A DNA stretch of 64,000 nt. Source: Rosa chinensis. Lineage: Eukaryota > Streptophyta > Magnoliopsida > Rosales > Rosaceae. Position 1 is the stretch's first letter; the number at the start of each line of letters is the position of its first letter. Made by a program: the position numbers and the translations under genes. Of the stretch, positions 12,183 through 23,510 are shown piece after piece. The DNA lies in assembly GCF_002994745.2 (NCBI RefSeq), contig NC_037092.1, positions 76,331,824-76,395,823 on the forward strand, read 5' to 3'. Under the pieces are notes generated by a model. The model made no database searches, had not been told where the DNA came from, and saw only the letters and a program-made list of their open reading frames with translations.

Positions 12183-12660
12183 TCAGCTTGATGGGAGTAA
12201 GCAGCATCAAGCTGGAACACAGATATGAGTTTTGAGGTCAGCAGAGGCCTGTAGTGAATAGGTCAGCCTATTGATCATAGCCAAAGAATTTCTAAAGTTG
12301 TATATGCCATGCTCCCATATTCTGCTTTAGTAGAGGATCGAGATACAGCGGTCTGTTTTTTGCTACACCAAGAAATTGGAGCATCATGAAATAGAATCAC
12401 AAAGCCTGTGGTTGATTTTCTGTCATTTCAGTCCCTTGCCCAGTCTGCATCACAAAAAGCTTTAAGATGAGGCAAACTGTTATTGTGATCACCTCTCCTG
12501 AAATAAATGCCTTGATGCATAGTGCTCTTGACATTTCGAAGTATCCTCCTTGTTGCATGGAGATGCACATCTGTGGGACAATGCAAGAATTGACACACTG
12601 AATTAACAACATAAGCAATATCTGGCCTTGTGAATGTAAGATGTGACTCTAGCTAATGTC
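12183..12660 (-). pseudogene. Copia reverse transcriptase/RNase H fragment
   Basis: Minus-strand translation reads TFTRPDIAYVVNSVCQF, then RILRNVKSTMHQGIYF, AFCDADWA, NDRKSTTGFVI, KKQTAVSRSSTKAEY. These are the standard end-of-RT and RNase H motifs of Copia polyproteins. Stop codons and a frameshift interrupt them, so the piece is dead. Confidence 0.85.
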
Positions 12661-12662
12661 CC

Positions 12663-12800
12663 AACAATTTTGCACTGTGACAATATTTCTGCACTTGCCT
12701 TGGCTACCAATCTACTGTATCACTCTAAGCTCAAGCACATTGAAGTGGATGTTCACTTTACCAAAAATCAGGTCAAGGCTGGGTCTCTCAAGCTCTAAAC
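12663..12800 (+). pseudogene. Copia RNase H end fragment in the opposite orientation
   Basis: Plus-strand translation gives CDNISALALATNLLYHSKLKHIEVD-VHFTKNQV (joined here across a hyphen), the usual end of the Copia RNase H domain, then a stop. It abuts the minus-strand RT/RNase H fragment, so the element has an internal inversion. Confidence 0.75.
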
Positions 12801-13325
12801 TGAGTGACATCTTGTGATTGCAATGGAACACCAGCATTCTTCAAAAGTTTAAGGCTTGACTTGCATCTTGCGATCGGTGACAGAAGTTTGGAATCCAGCG
12901 GTCGGCGAACAGAGTCCGATGAAGTCTCCAATGGCTTTTTAATTATTCGGAGGGAAAACTTGTCTTTTTACATTTAAATGGGGTAAGTAGAGTAAGTGAG
13001 CATTTGTTAGGCCAAATTTAGGTATTTGACTAAGAGCTTTTTTTTATTATTATTATTATTAGAATATACTTTATTTATTAATAGAGGATGGAACAAACAG
13101 ACATAATTTGAGGGGAAAATATGCAAAACTTTAACCTAGCAGTATTCAATATAACCTTCTTCTTTTTTTGTTTTCTTTTTTTTTCCTAGATAATGATTAA
13201 TAAAACCTCTCCCAATTAGTATTGGAAAATATCCAATATATCAGTGAGTCGGAGGGAATAACTGCCAAGTAAAACCCTTGAAATCTCATAGAGTCCGTCG
13301 TCAACCGTTGAAACCGCCAGGCCCA

Positions 13326-14075
13326 ATGGATTCTGATTCTGAAACCTCCCTCTCAGCGATGGTATACCCAGAACTCAAGACCACCCACAGACTGGACTTT
13401 GGCGTTAACTTTCATATCTGGAGACAAAAAATAGGCTTCGTCCTCGTCGACAACAAGGTCAACTACGTCCTCACCGACCCAAAACCCCAGGAAAACGACG
13501 TCGCTCGCCTCAAGAAGTGGATCCACGACGACTTCATCGCCCGGCACCTCATCATGGGAGCCCTAAACGACCACGTGTACATGTGCTACGAGACACACAA
13601 GACTGCCAAGTCCCTCATGGACGCTCTCACCGCCACTTACACCCAACCCTCGATGACGAAGCGGATGTACAAGCTCCGCAACTACGTGGGGCACAAGATG
13701 GCCGAGGGCAAATCCGTCCATAAGCATATTATGGAGATGGCCTCGATGGCTTATGATCTCCAATGCGAGGGGTTGAAGATTCAGGAGGAAGTTCAGGCTG
13801 TGATGCTGATGAATAGCGTGCCGGAGAGTTGGGACGAGATGATGACCGTGGTGAGGTTGAACATGGATTTCGATAAGTCTGAGTCGGGTGAGCCAGATTT
13901 CGGTTTGCAAAAGGTGAGCAGCAGGCTCAGGGAGATCGGGGCTTTGAAAAAGTTGTGTCGGAGGCAGGAGGAGGAGGAGGAGGCCAAGCAGAGGAGGCCG
14001 CATTTCAATGGCCATTGCCATACTTGTGGAGAATATGGGCATCACCGTAATCACTGCACCATCGCCATGAAATAG
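13326..14075 (+). CDS. Gag-like protein with CCHC zinc knuckle (249 aa)
   Basis: One uninterrupted frame, clearly related to the first exon of the gene at 5698: both share the start AMVxPE, a HxxHKTAxSLxxALTA stretch, KPSM/QPSM, MAEGKSV and MLMNS(L/V)P. Residues about 35-200 are the Copia-type gag domain. A Glu-rich stretch follows, then CHTCGEYGHHRNHC, a full CX2CX4HX4C knuckle, near the end. No protease, integrase or reverse transcriptase follows and no LTRs flank it. A possible 3' UTR intron begins right after the stop (AAATAG then GTACCC). An intact GC-rich frame in an AT-rich spacer suggests a gene kept by the host, though a recent gag fragment cannot be excluded. Confidence 0.65.
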   Translation: MDSDSETSLSAMVYPELKTTHRLDFGVNFHIWRQKIGFVLVDNKVNYVLTDPKPQENDVARLKKWIHDDFIARHLIMGALNDHVYMCYETHKTAKSLMDALTATYTQPSMTKRMYKLRNYVGHKMAEGKSVHKHIMEMASMAYDLQCEGLKIQEEVQAVMLMNSVPESWDEMMTVVRLNMDFDKSESGEPDFGLQKVSSRLREIGALKKLCRRQEEEEEAKQRRPHFNGHCHTCGEYGHHRNHCTIAMK

Positions 14076-15681
14076 GTACCCATTTGGCTTTGATTATTGC
14101 TTCTTTATGCATGAAAGTAAAATGGTGGCATTTGTGTGGTGAATAATAGTAAAACAGTGTACGCATTAAGTTAAAATTGGTTCTGTAGAAATCTCATTAG
14201 GGTTTGTTTGGAATTTGAAAGAAGGGATTTGGATCTTAGTTAATTAGACGGTCGGATTTGTTTGAAGAAATTTTCAAAAGCACTTGATCCAATGGATTCT
14301 TTCTAAGATTTTAATATATTTGAAATAAGCAAGTACTATGTACTTATTATAATGGATTAGCAATGACTATCTAACATCTACTTATTTTGTTCTATAATAA
14401 ATCAATGTAGTCAAGGCAAGCAATGTAGAGTTAGGGTTATATCATTGTTATTCAAGAATGTGTTGTAATGAGCAATGGATTTTAATATTTTCTTGTTTGA
14501 TATTTGTTTTTTTAATTTTTTAATTTTCTACTCATTACAATATACATCCATCAAATTCTGGTTACGTTCGAGGGGAATCGAAGTTCTAATCTAACTTAAT
14601 TCTGACCCAATTTCCAACTCCCCTTCACCATGATTTAGGATTCATGGTAAAATTCATGGTAAAGCATGAATTTGAACATAAATTTGATTCTCATTTTTAT
14701 CCCTGAAATATTTCAATCTAGATATTTTTTTTCTCATTTTTTATCCCTGAATTTGATTCTCATTTCATGGTAATATGCTAATGAATTCTTTTTTTGTTTG
14801 TCCGTTTTAGGATGACTGACAGCATTAGTGTGGACGTGGAATTTGATCAGCTGGGAATTGATAATGATATCTTACCTGCTCATTGCTTGATGCAGTTTGA
14901 GATCGACTTGTTTACTTTTATTCTCGTTTAGGCTTTCTAATTAGTACTTGGTGTTGGAATTTGAACATAAATTTGCTACCAGTAAATTGACATTTGCTAG
15001 TTATGCTATTAAGGAATGGAAAAGTTCGCATAATGTTTAAGATATGTCTGTTGAATTGTTGGGATATCTCGCTTAATTGAAGAAAAACTTTACATTTCCG
15101 GCCTGGTGTATGCTCTCTTAGTCTCTCTCTCATCACCCAATACAGAATGGATAGTGAGGATGGCTATAGCTACTGTACAGACAAATGCAGAATTCTTTGA
15201 TTTATTTTGTTGTAATGGGATTTGGTTCCTTGATCAAACAATGAGCTGCCTGTCAAAGTAGAATTAGTGCATGAATCATTGAGCAAAGAACTAGGAGATA
15301 TGTTCTTGTTACTGCATGTACAGATTTGTCATCTAGTTATGGTTCATAAGGTTCGTTTCCTACTGCCCTGCCAAACATGGACTGGAACTGAACCCGCATT
15401 TTGGACCTGGAACCATACGAGGGGGGGGGGGGGTGTGTGGTGTTACTTCATCCAAGCCTCAAAGAAAGTTGACGGGACAAAGGTAAGATGCAAACGCCGG
15501 AACAGATTATAAAACCCCTACCATAAGCCTACTTTTTTATAATCTAGTTAGTCCAGCAACATCTAGTTAAAAATGAATCAAGTAAGCATTAACATCTTTT
15601 AAGCGTTGCAATGGTAAATCTAAATTAGTTCAACTGTGTTGCTTAATAGTAACATAAAGTCGGACCAACCATGTTAACAAA
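14076..15681. other. Spacer with a possible 3' exon of the gag-like gene
   Basis: Mostly AT-rich. A possible acceptor (ccgttttag) at about 14810 is followed by a short open stretch (MTDSISVDVEFDQLG..) that could be a 3' UTR exon of the gag-like gene. A run of G occupies 15421-15433. No other gene is evident. Confidence 0.35.
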
Positions 15682-15754
15682 TCCGTTGTAGTCTAGTTGG
15701 TCAGGATATTCGGCTCTCACCCGAAAGACCCGGGTTCAAGTCCCGGCAACGGAA
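15682..15754 (+). tRNA. tRNA-Glu (CTC)
   Basis: A 73-nt cloverleaf. The acceptor arms TCCGTTG/CAACGGA pair, the anticodon stem ttcgg/ccgaa encloses ctCTCac, and the T-arm is CCGGGTTCAAGTCCCGG. The B box GGTTCAAGTCC is good. A TTTTT Pol III stop lies just downstream (15758-15762). All stems pair, so it should be functional. Confidence 0.96.
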
Positions 15755-15757
15755 TAA

Positions 15758-15762
15758 CTTTT
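15758..15762 (+). terminator. Pol III T-run for tRNA-Glu(CTC)
   Basis: Five T residues begin four bases after the tRNA 3' end. Confidence 0.75.
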
Positions 15763-16203
15763 TGCAAAAACTCGCTCCAATTTGCACCCAATCTGATCAT
15801 CAGCCACATTTGACGCTGAACATTTTTCTTTCTTTTAGCCAGATTAATTTGCTCTTTTTTTTTTGGCCAATAGTCCTCATCAAGTAAATTGACTTTGAAG
15901 ATGAAAAAGAAAGAATAGAAAGAAGGTAAAAATTTGAAGACAGAATCAACTTCCATAAGATTCTCTGAAATATCATTCAAGTTATCCGTGGACAGGAGAG
16001 GCATATTGTATACAAGGTGTTCTTCATACTCAAAAGAACTATTGTGGTCAGATTATGACTAAATCTCCAGTCAGATTATCTGTGAATGCTAGAAGCATAC
16101 TCAAAATTCACCTTCCCTTTCCACAGACATAGGAACCTATGAAGATATACAACATGCACCACTTCCCAGTAACTTGTAGAGAACACCAGGGCTGAAATTT
16201 GAT

Positions 16204-17454
16204 TCATGACTCTTCCAGTGCACCATTCGAGTACTCCTCACCTCCAGCACTTGATGTTCCATTTGGTAGCCGGCTTGTGCTGTTGGAATTTGAATAATTG
16301 GAGTATGTGGAACCAGGGTTGCCTCGTGTATGTCGAGTCTGTGCAGCCGTGCTACTTCTTGTCACCTTCAGACGAGCCTTTCTACCCTGTGGTGGAGGAA
16401 AAACAAACATCTATCAATTTCCATCATAGCCAAAGTAAAATAGGAAACATTAGTTTTAATCATAAAAATTTAAAGAAAGATGTATACTACAATGAGATGG
16501 CATAGGCTCACCTTTCCCATACACTTCTCCAAATGAGGAGCAAATCTTCCGGCCATGATAGTTCGACCACAATTCATGCACTCAAATATTTCATTGGCTA
16601 CAGGAGGATGAGTCTGTCCAAATATGTCAACCAGGTACTTGCCATTTGCTTCACTACTATTACTAGGATCAGCTACCCTTACCCGTGCTTGGGCTGAAAG
16701 CCTCATTTCTTCTTCCTCTTCTTCAAAATTACGATCAAGTCCCAACTTTGCTATTCGGTGACACTCAGATGCAACATCAACAATAATGGAATCGAGTAGA
16801 TCCCCAAAAATATTATTAAGCTGCAAGCACAGGCCATAAAAGAAAGGAACCATGAGAACTATACTGTCAAGTGTCAACCGACCTTTACATGAATAGGCTC
16901 TATAATTTACAATTTCAAGTACTTAATTATATTTGGATATCAGAAAGGACTGAATGAAACTCTAGTCTTCCCATACACAACAAGAAAAGCCCTATAATGC
17001 TTTAACTGGCAACTGGTGATGATCTATCAGGGACAAACTTTGAGCATCTTCTATATATGTATACAAATAAATTTCCCAATTTCTCCCACTATGACATTCA
17101 AATTCATAGCTTGGTTTTCGATTGTTGTGCTGCATTTTGATCAAGAACCATACTTATCTACAGAAGACAACCGTTGATACATGCGAATTCGTTGTTTGTC
17201 GAAAAGGATGTGACCGTAACAAATTCCACATACAATGGACAAGATACCAAATTCAAAACTCCACTATAGCTAGTTGAAACATAATCAAGAATTTGGTGAA
17301 AAGATGCAATCTTTGACACCTTACCACATTGCTGAATCAGACCCAGCAAAGAAAAACCAATAAAAAAAATAAAAGGTGGTTCCTTTGGATGAAAATGGAT
17401 ACATACCTGTGCATCAGAAGTTGAAGACGTACTGTCTTCATTAGGAAGCGACAT
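16204..17454 (-). CDS. SGF11: SAGA-associated factor 11 (SGF11), 179 aa
   Basis: Exons on minus: 17407-17454, 16512-16820, 16204-16386, all phase 0 with GT-AG borders. The protein begins MSLPNEDSTSS. Its core has FGDLLDSIIVDVASECHRIA (an amphipathic helix), then VDIFGQTHPP and a zinc finger FECMNCGRTIMAGRFAPHLEKC, i.e. C-X2-C...H-X3-C as in Sgf11/ataxin-7-like proteins. A basic Ser/Asn-rich tail follows. SGF11 belongs to the histone H2B deubiquitination module of the nuclear SAGA complex, where its finger positions the ubiquitin protease. Length and motifs fit plant orthologues, and there are no breaks. The 5' leader probably extends to about 17700. Confidence 0.95.
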
Positions 17455-17849
17455 GCTTTAATAACCTATCAAAATACAGGGTTTTAATTTAGAAGAACCA
17501 AAATCAGCTGCAATCTAAAGTCTGCAACTTCTCTGCGTATAGGAAATCTCAGCGTGATCGAGATGAGTTTATAGATCTTAGAAGAAAAATGTTTGCTTTA
17601 TATGCGTGAAATAGAGATGGAGAGAGAGAAGCACTTACTGTGAGGAAAGTGAAAGCAAAGCTGCTCCGAGACCAAGGCAGAGAGAGAAACAGAGAAAGAT
17701 TTGATCCCAAATCGATGGGGTTTGGGACGAAACGAAGGAGGAGGGGGGCAATCAAGTGCGCCAGGGATGCATCTGTTCTTTTAGATCAACGAGTAGGAGC
17801 CTGCCAGGTTATCCTTTTATAGTTGAAATTCCAGATAGCAAAAAAAGAG
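17455..17849. promoter_or_regulatory. 5' leader and promoter region of SGF11
   Basis: Upstream of the SGF11 start lies a purine/pyrimidine-rich leader (agagatggagagagagaagc, 17610-17640). No other gene or clear TATA box is seen before the tRNA-Glu(TTC) gene. Confidence 0.4.
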
Positions 17850-17921
17850 TTCCATTGCCGGGAATCGAACCCGGGTCTCCTGGGTGAAAGCCAGATATCC
17901 TAACCGCTGGACGACAATGGA
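17850..17921 (-). tRNA. tRNA-Glu (TTC)
   Basis: On the minus strand the gene begins TCCATTGTCGTCC and has anticodon loop cTTTCac within the stem CTGG/CCAG, T-arm CCGGGTTCGATTCCCGG and acceptor end CAATGGA. The paired arms are complete. A T-run follows on the minus strand (plus-strand a-run 17841-17846). It faces the tRNA-Glu(CTC) gene across SGF11. Confidence 0.96.
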
Positions 17922-18480
17922 TAGTTGTTGTAATTCAACAAAATAATCAAAACATTCCAATGTGTTTAGGTTACAATGTTTTTCACATGGTATAACAGTA
18001 AAATTACTACCACTTGGTATAACTTCTTTTACACAAACGTAGCTTTTATTGAAGTAGACAAGGGTTTAAAGCCAAACTCTAACCACATATTACACCAAGG
18101 TGTACATACTTAAATTATTGATTTTCAAAAATTGGGGTAAGCTAAGAATCTGATGCACATGATAGTAAGTGTTTTAGAACGTTAGCTAGAGACTCTCTAA
18201 CGTGCTTAAGATATGCGAACGTGTCCCTCATGAGCATTTATATGGACAAGTAGATAGTTGTTTTATCTCAAAATGATGATACATCCCCTTGGAAATTGAA
18301 ATAGATTCTCTATATGATTTCCAAAGTCCAATTCACTTACCACTTCTTGCTTTGAAAGCAACATTTCTTTGGAATTTCTAAATTGATTATAAGGTTTACC
18401 ACACTACCCACACCTAAATATATCTAGATCTCTCGACTTGCAAATTGCCCTGAGTTTGAGTATTGAATTGATGGGCAACC
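17922..18480. other. Non-coding spacer
   Basis: AT-rich; no gene or clear element recognised. Confidence 0.4.
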
Positions 18481-18880
18481 CAAAGATTAAAATATATGTA
18501 TTTATATATCTATCGGAACCTTGAAAAATGGATATATCGGAAATATTTGAGAAAATATATCTTTTTTGAAATAGTCAATTTATTGGAATATAATATAAAC
18601 ACATATGAATGTCAACTTCATCTACATCCAAAAAGAGACTCTAGGTGGTTGAAAAGTCACTCGCTGGTCTATTGTAATCAGACTAAGACATATGACCCAT
18701 ATAATATGAATTGTAGTGATGAACATGATAATTATAAATCCCTTTAGAGCTGCCGATTGGTTCCCTTATAAGGCCAGGGGATAATAAGGATGAATCCAAT
18801 TGGATGATCGATCATGTATTTCTCCACATTGATTATATCCATAAGCGTTATAGACTACACAATACCAAATGATTCATATA
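18481..18880 (-). mobile_element. hAT-related 3' tail fragment
   Basis: This stretch closely follows 40140-40500, the end of the hAT transposase fragment. Shared phrases include gaatgtcaacttcatctac, aaaaagagactctaggt and tagagctgcc. It holds only the tail of the coding region with several stops. A further piece with cctcaccc/cgccctaagg phrases (about 19020-19200) resembles 41290-41380. Confidence 0.6.
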
Positions 18881-19220
18881 ATTGCACCACATTTATTTAC
18901 ACTTTTGTGTGGATCATAACCCAATAGTTTGTTCTCTTTGTCTGAAACTTTAATATAATTGAGATCAATCCCATATAATTTAGAAAGATGACGTGAATGA
19001 GTTGCTTTTAGAAACATTTTGTTTTCTTTTGCTGAAACTGCTTCATCATGAATTCTCCTCTCCCAGATTTGTCTTCAGGGAATTTTTCTCACCTGGATTT
19101 CACTCTTCACTCGGATTTCTCTCGAATGGAACACTTCCTACCTAAATTCGCTTTGAGGGAATTTCTCCTCACCCATATTCGCCCTAAGGAACCTAACTAG
19201 GATTTCAAATATAATTTCGT

Positions 19221-20003
19221 CTAATAGTCAGACATCTCTTTGTTTTTTTTTTCCTTTTTTTGCTAATGAGTCGGACATCTCTATTAGGTGATTTGATATT
19301 TGATCGAGTTAGGGGTGGGAGGTTTTATGTGCGAGCATGTATATGTAGGGAATTGCTAGCTTCCTAAATAAATGTATAGTTATAACTAGGTCGTACAAGG
19401 TGGCAGGGCAAATTGTTACATTTAGCACATGTATTACTATGAAACTTATGACTAGTAGCCTCATATTCGTGATGCAAGTGTCATTGTCTCTGGATAACGT
19501 AGGAGTTGTCTTCTCATCCGCTCTCTCAATTCAGTTTTTTGTTATTGTATTTTACCATAATAACTTTGTTAGATAATTTCATAATGAGCTTTCATTTTTA
19601 TTCTAAATGGCATTTTAGGGCATTTTAAAATTTGGTGAAGCCCTTGACACCAAATTTTAGCTTCACTTTATAGTAGTAGAAATTAGGTGGTATAGGAATG
19701 AATACATAATTCTCTTAGCAGGTATCATACCCAAGGTCGCCAGGCCAATCCTGAGATTTTGGAGGCCTGGAGCGAAAACTGTAACGAGCTCTTCAGTTTT
19801 TCCTTGTTTGTTGTAAGGTTTAGACCTCTAGTTTGGTATTTCAAAAAAAAAAAAACAAGAATGTTTACTCCAAAAAAATCACTCATGAGAAAATATAAAA
19901 TAGACATACTTTTGTTGATGAATTATTCGTGGATAAAAGCATCCCTAAAAAAAAAAAAAAGGAATGTTTCGAGAAATAATTGTCGGTTAATGTCTATATA
20001 TAT
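19221..20003. other. Spacer with a dispersed repeat
   Basis: 19540-19690 shares an approximately 150-bp sequence (taccataataactttgttag, then aaaatttggtgaagccc) with 58975-59110 in the bZIP gene, so it is a dispersed repeat of unknown class. No gene is seen. Confidence 0.5.
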
Positions 20004-20019
20004 TACTACAACAGAAAAG

Positions 20020-20640
20020 CTAATTTGCGAGGAACAACTTCCTCGCTGAAAATCAAAATTTCCTTGCCATAGTGTTTTGGCGAGGAAAATATTTTGGACG
20101 TCAGTTCCTCGTAGTAGGCTCGTCAAGAAAAGTTTCTACGAGGAAAATACTATTTCCTCGCCAAACTCTTTTCTCGATGAAAATACTTTTTTCTCGCCAT
20201 TATTCTTTAGTTAGAACTTTTTTTATCGCCAAAACTCATACTTTTTCCTCACTGAAAAATTTTGAGGGCCAAATAATAGTCGTTAAATATATTTCCCGAT
20301 GAAATAGATTTTATCGCTAAATTATTATTTCCTCGCTAATGATAAGTAATAGTTTAGAAATTATAAATAATAAAAACAAAAAAAAAAACACTTTTTCGGA
20401 CGAAAATATTTTTGTCTTTATAAATAGATAGCTTTGGGTGATGAAGTTTTTCCTCACTAAAAGCTATCTTCAACAGGGAAATTATTTCCCTTGTACTATG
20501 TATGCTTATAGCGAGGAAACCATTCCTCTCTAATTGTACTCAATGACGAGGAACTTTACGTTTGTCATTGTAGGTTCTCTTGTCCATAATGAGAAAATTC
20601 TTTTTATTGCAATTGTTTAGTTATGGTGAGGAATAATAAT
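20020..20640. repeat. Left subterminal repeat region of the CACTA element
   Basis: Many direct and inverted copies of a gcgaggaa/ttcctcgc core with phrases such as cctcgccaaa. The same core fills the right side (25161-26100). Confidence 0.8.
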
Positions 20641-20919
20641 GCAGATAATAAAGATGAGTAGACAAAATAAATAAATATTAAAATTAAAAGTAATAACTCA
20701 AAGTATTCCCTTACAATAAGTACTAATTCAAAGTAGTTATATCAATACTATATACTAATTCAAAACAGTTTAGGGATCCTCCTCAATTTTGTTTTTGGCA
20801 TCCTCCTGATCACTTCCCTAAATCTTGGAATCTCTTCTTCCCTTGCACTTGGAACTCGTCACTAGAAATGAAAGTTCTCTTTTAGAGATTTTGTAGAGAG
20901 CTTTAGCACCTGCAGAGCA

Positions 20920-21854
20920 TGGCAACAGGAGCCCACTTTCGGATCAGAGCCTGCAATTAAGATGTAAAGATGAAGTTTAGCCACACATACTACTCCAAAT
21001 GAACTATACATATGACCAAATGCTTGACAAAAACATCTCACTCTGAAATGCTCATAACAGATTGGAGAAATTTTCTCATTGAAACAAACACAGCTATGAA
21101 AGAGACTAAATTATACAAAAAACAAGAAAGCTGCAGAAATTAAAGAAGAGCAATAATAAATAAAGACAACCCTAAATAAGCTTAGCAATAGCAATAGCAA
21201 AAGCATACATCACCACCATCAGGCACAAGTGATAAATATTGTGAACCCCCACAAGCACAGAAGGTTGTTTTAGTAGATAAAGAAAATTCCACTGTCATGT
21301 AATGCCTCATCTACTAGTATGCCACCATAAAACACTAAAACCGTACAAGTGATTTGGTATTGAAACAAACAGTATAGTACTGGAGAGCTTGCATGCAACA
21401 TTGTTCATACAAGTACCATGGGAATCATATTAATTAAACATAACGATCCAGAGCAATTCCAATCTATAATTTTGATGTCACCAAGGAAATTGGTATAGAC
21501 TACTTTGTATCATATACAAATCAAATAAGACTAATCTGTAACACTAACCTGTTGATTCAAGTCTCTCGCCTTATCTGCATATGCACGAGACTTTGATGTT
21601 AAACGATTAGACATTTGGCTGACCTCTACAAAATTCAAATTTGGGAGCCATTTTATCACTTATACAGAAGCCAAAACCTTCCCTTTAGAAGCAAACAGAA
21701 AACTTACAATCCAACTTTTCACCAACGCCAAGAACTTCCTGAACATTGCAAGTCATTATTTGGTGGAATTCATAGAGTTCATTATTCAACTTTGAAATAG
21801 TCCGCTGAGTATAAGTGTCGTGGTACAATTTCTTAGTTCTCTGTATGAATGTAT
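20920..21854 (-). pseudogene. SEC22-like R-SNARE fragment captured in the CACTA element
   Basis: Minus-strand exons: 21708-21854 (FIQRTKKLYHDTYTQRTISK, then LNNELYEFHQIMTCNVQEVL), 21549-21625 (VSQMSNRLTSKSRAYADKAR) and 20920-20950 (ALIRKWAPVA). These match the coil (SNARE) region and the entry to the membrane anchor of plant SEC22, an ER-Golgi vesicle fusion protein. The Gln codon split across the first junction now reads TAG, the anchor is lost after APVA, and the longin domain is missing. An upstream reading (start at 22652, MASVDATKSCLDSISQ) may be another captured exon that I do not recognise. Confidence 0.78.
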
Positions 21855-22649
21855 CTTTCAAACATAAAAAGTAAAAGGAAATCAATCTCAGAAAAAAGAA
21901 GCACCAAAACATAAAGCAAAATTACATAATTTCACATAAATATGAAAGAGTTTAAGTTATGGCAGTAAACCTACTGAATTTAATAAAAGCATATATGGTC
22001 TTGCAGGTGCTAAAGCTCCCTACCTAATGATTAAGAAGGTCATGAGATTAGCTATCGAAACTTTCAATAGCAAAAGAGTGCGTTATACTCCATATGGTGG
22101 ATCAAAAAACCTGTTTTTGAAATTTATTTTTATGTATTAATGTAATCTGAGAACTAGGACCTTTTAGTACTTCTTTACTCTATTATCCTTGTTAGAAGGA
22201 GTCCCACAAATTACTCTATGGAGTTAAAATAAACAAAAACAAAGCATTGTAAAGTGGAATTGGCTAATGTGTTAGCAATGTCCAGAGCTTGTCATTATGA
22301 AGGAACCTGTCACAGAGAAAATCAATCCAAAAACACACAATGATTCAAACAACTCTTGCACTTAATACCGTAAAATTCATGCTCCGACCCTAATCTTGCA
22401 AAGTAAACAGGCAAATATTAAATTTTCAATAGCAAAAGTTGGTACTTACTGAAAGCCTGACGAAATTATTAACTTGCAGCATCATACATCCATTGATCAC
22501 ATATCCATATGCAGAAAAGAAAAGAAAACAAGTATTATTTGGTATTGAAATACAGAACATAAACATCATTGAATTGAATTGAAAGCTCATCGAGAAAGGG
22601 ACGTACCTGACTAATTGAATCGAGGCAAGATTTGGTGGCATCGACTGAA

Positions 22650-23510
22650 GCCATGTTTGGTAAATGTTGTAGGCAAAACTGCAGCTAATTGAATCGAGGC
22701 ATATCTTTGCCTCCCTCCCTATTTCAATTCAAGACGAAAAACAAAGACAAAAAGAGACAAAAAAACTCCAACCCAATTACAATTCACCAAACACTTCTCT
22801 CTTTCTCACTCACAACTCAACATTGCCATAAGCCACAAACCAGACAATCCAAAGCCCACTTGATTCGAAAGCCATTAAAGCACAAGAACAGAATAAGAAC
22901 CCACCTTTTTGCTATTAATCAAAAACCCAAAAAGGAGGAGCAATCTTTAAACCCCAGGAGAGTCATGAGCGTGTGGTGTAGGGTGTATCGTAATCGACAC
23001 CATGATCAACACTGCCAACCACTTCGTCGTCGACCAACAACAACGCCCCGTCACAACCCTTCAAGCCTTCATATCTTTATCCTTGTCTGTAAGATTGAAT
23101 TGGCTGTTATACTGTATAGAGAACCTAATAAAAGACTTGAAGTTAGAGACATACCTAAAGGGAGGGACTGAAGTGAAGCCAAACTGTCAATACCAGCTCG
23201 GTTCTCCAGTGATAGAGCAAACCCAACGAAAAATTGAAGGAAGCCTTTGTTTTGGTTGATTGAGATCTCCCCGATCGCCATCAGGAAGCCTATTGATCAC
23301 CCATGCAGTCCAGTTTTTCAGTTTGCCCCCAAATCCCAGCCGAGCACTCAGACCCATTTCTTCTGTTCTTTAGGGTTTTTTGTCGTGTTACTCTTCTGAC
23401 TGATTTTTTATTTTTATCTTTGGGAGCATTTTTGTTGTTGTATTGCCGCTTGAACTTACAAATGTCCCGCTTTTTATTTTTTTATGTTTTCGAAACCCGC
23501 CTTCTCTAAT
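22650..23510. other. Possible captured exons of unknown origin
   Basis: Several short open stretches on both strands (for example minus-strand MAIGEISINQNKGFLQFF from 23281, and MINTANHFVVDQQQRPV on plus from 23002) have better base composition than the surrounding DNA. None is recognised, and no joined frame is convincing. Confidence 0.3.

Noticed and set aside
13353..14054. Open frames on minus opposite the second gag gene
   Set aside because: They are shadows of the GC-rich gag frame, with no domain of their own.
22426..22641. Open frame on minus upstream of the SEC22 pieces
   Set aside because: It crosses likely splice borders; only a small part could be an exon and no protein is recognised.
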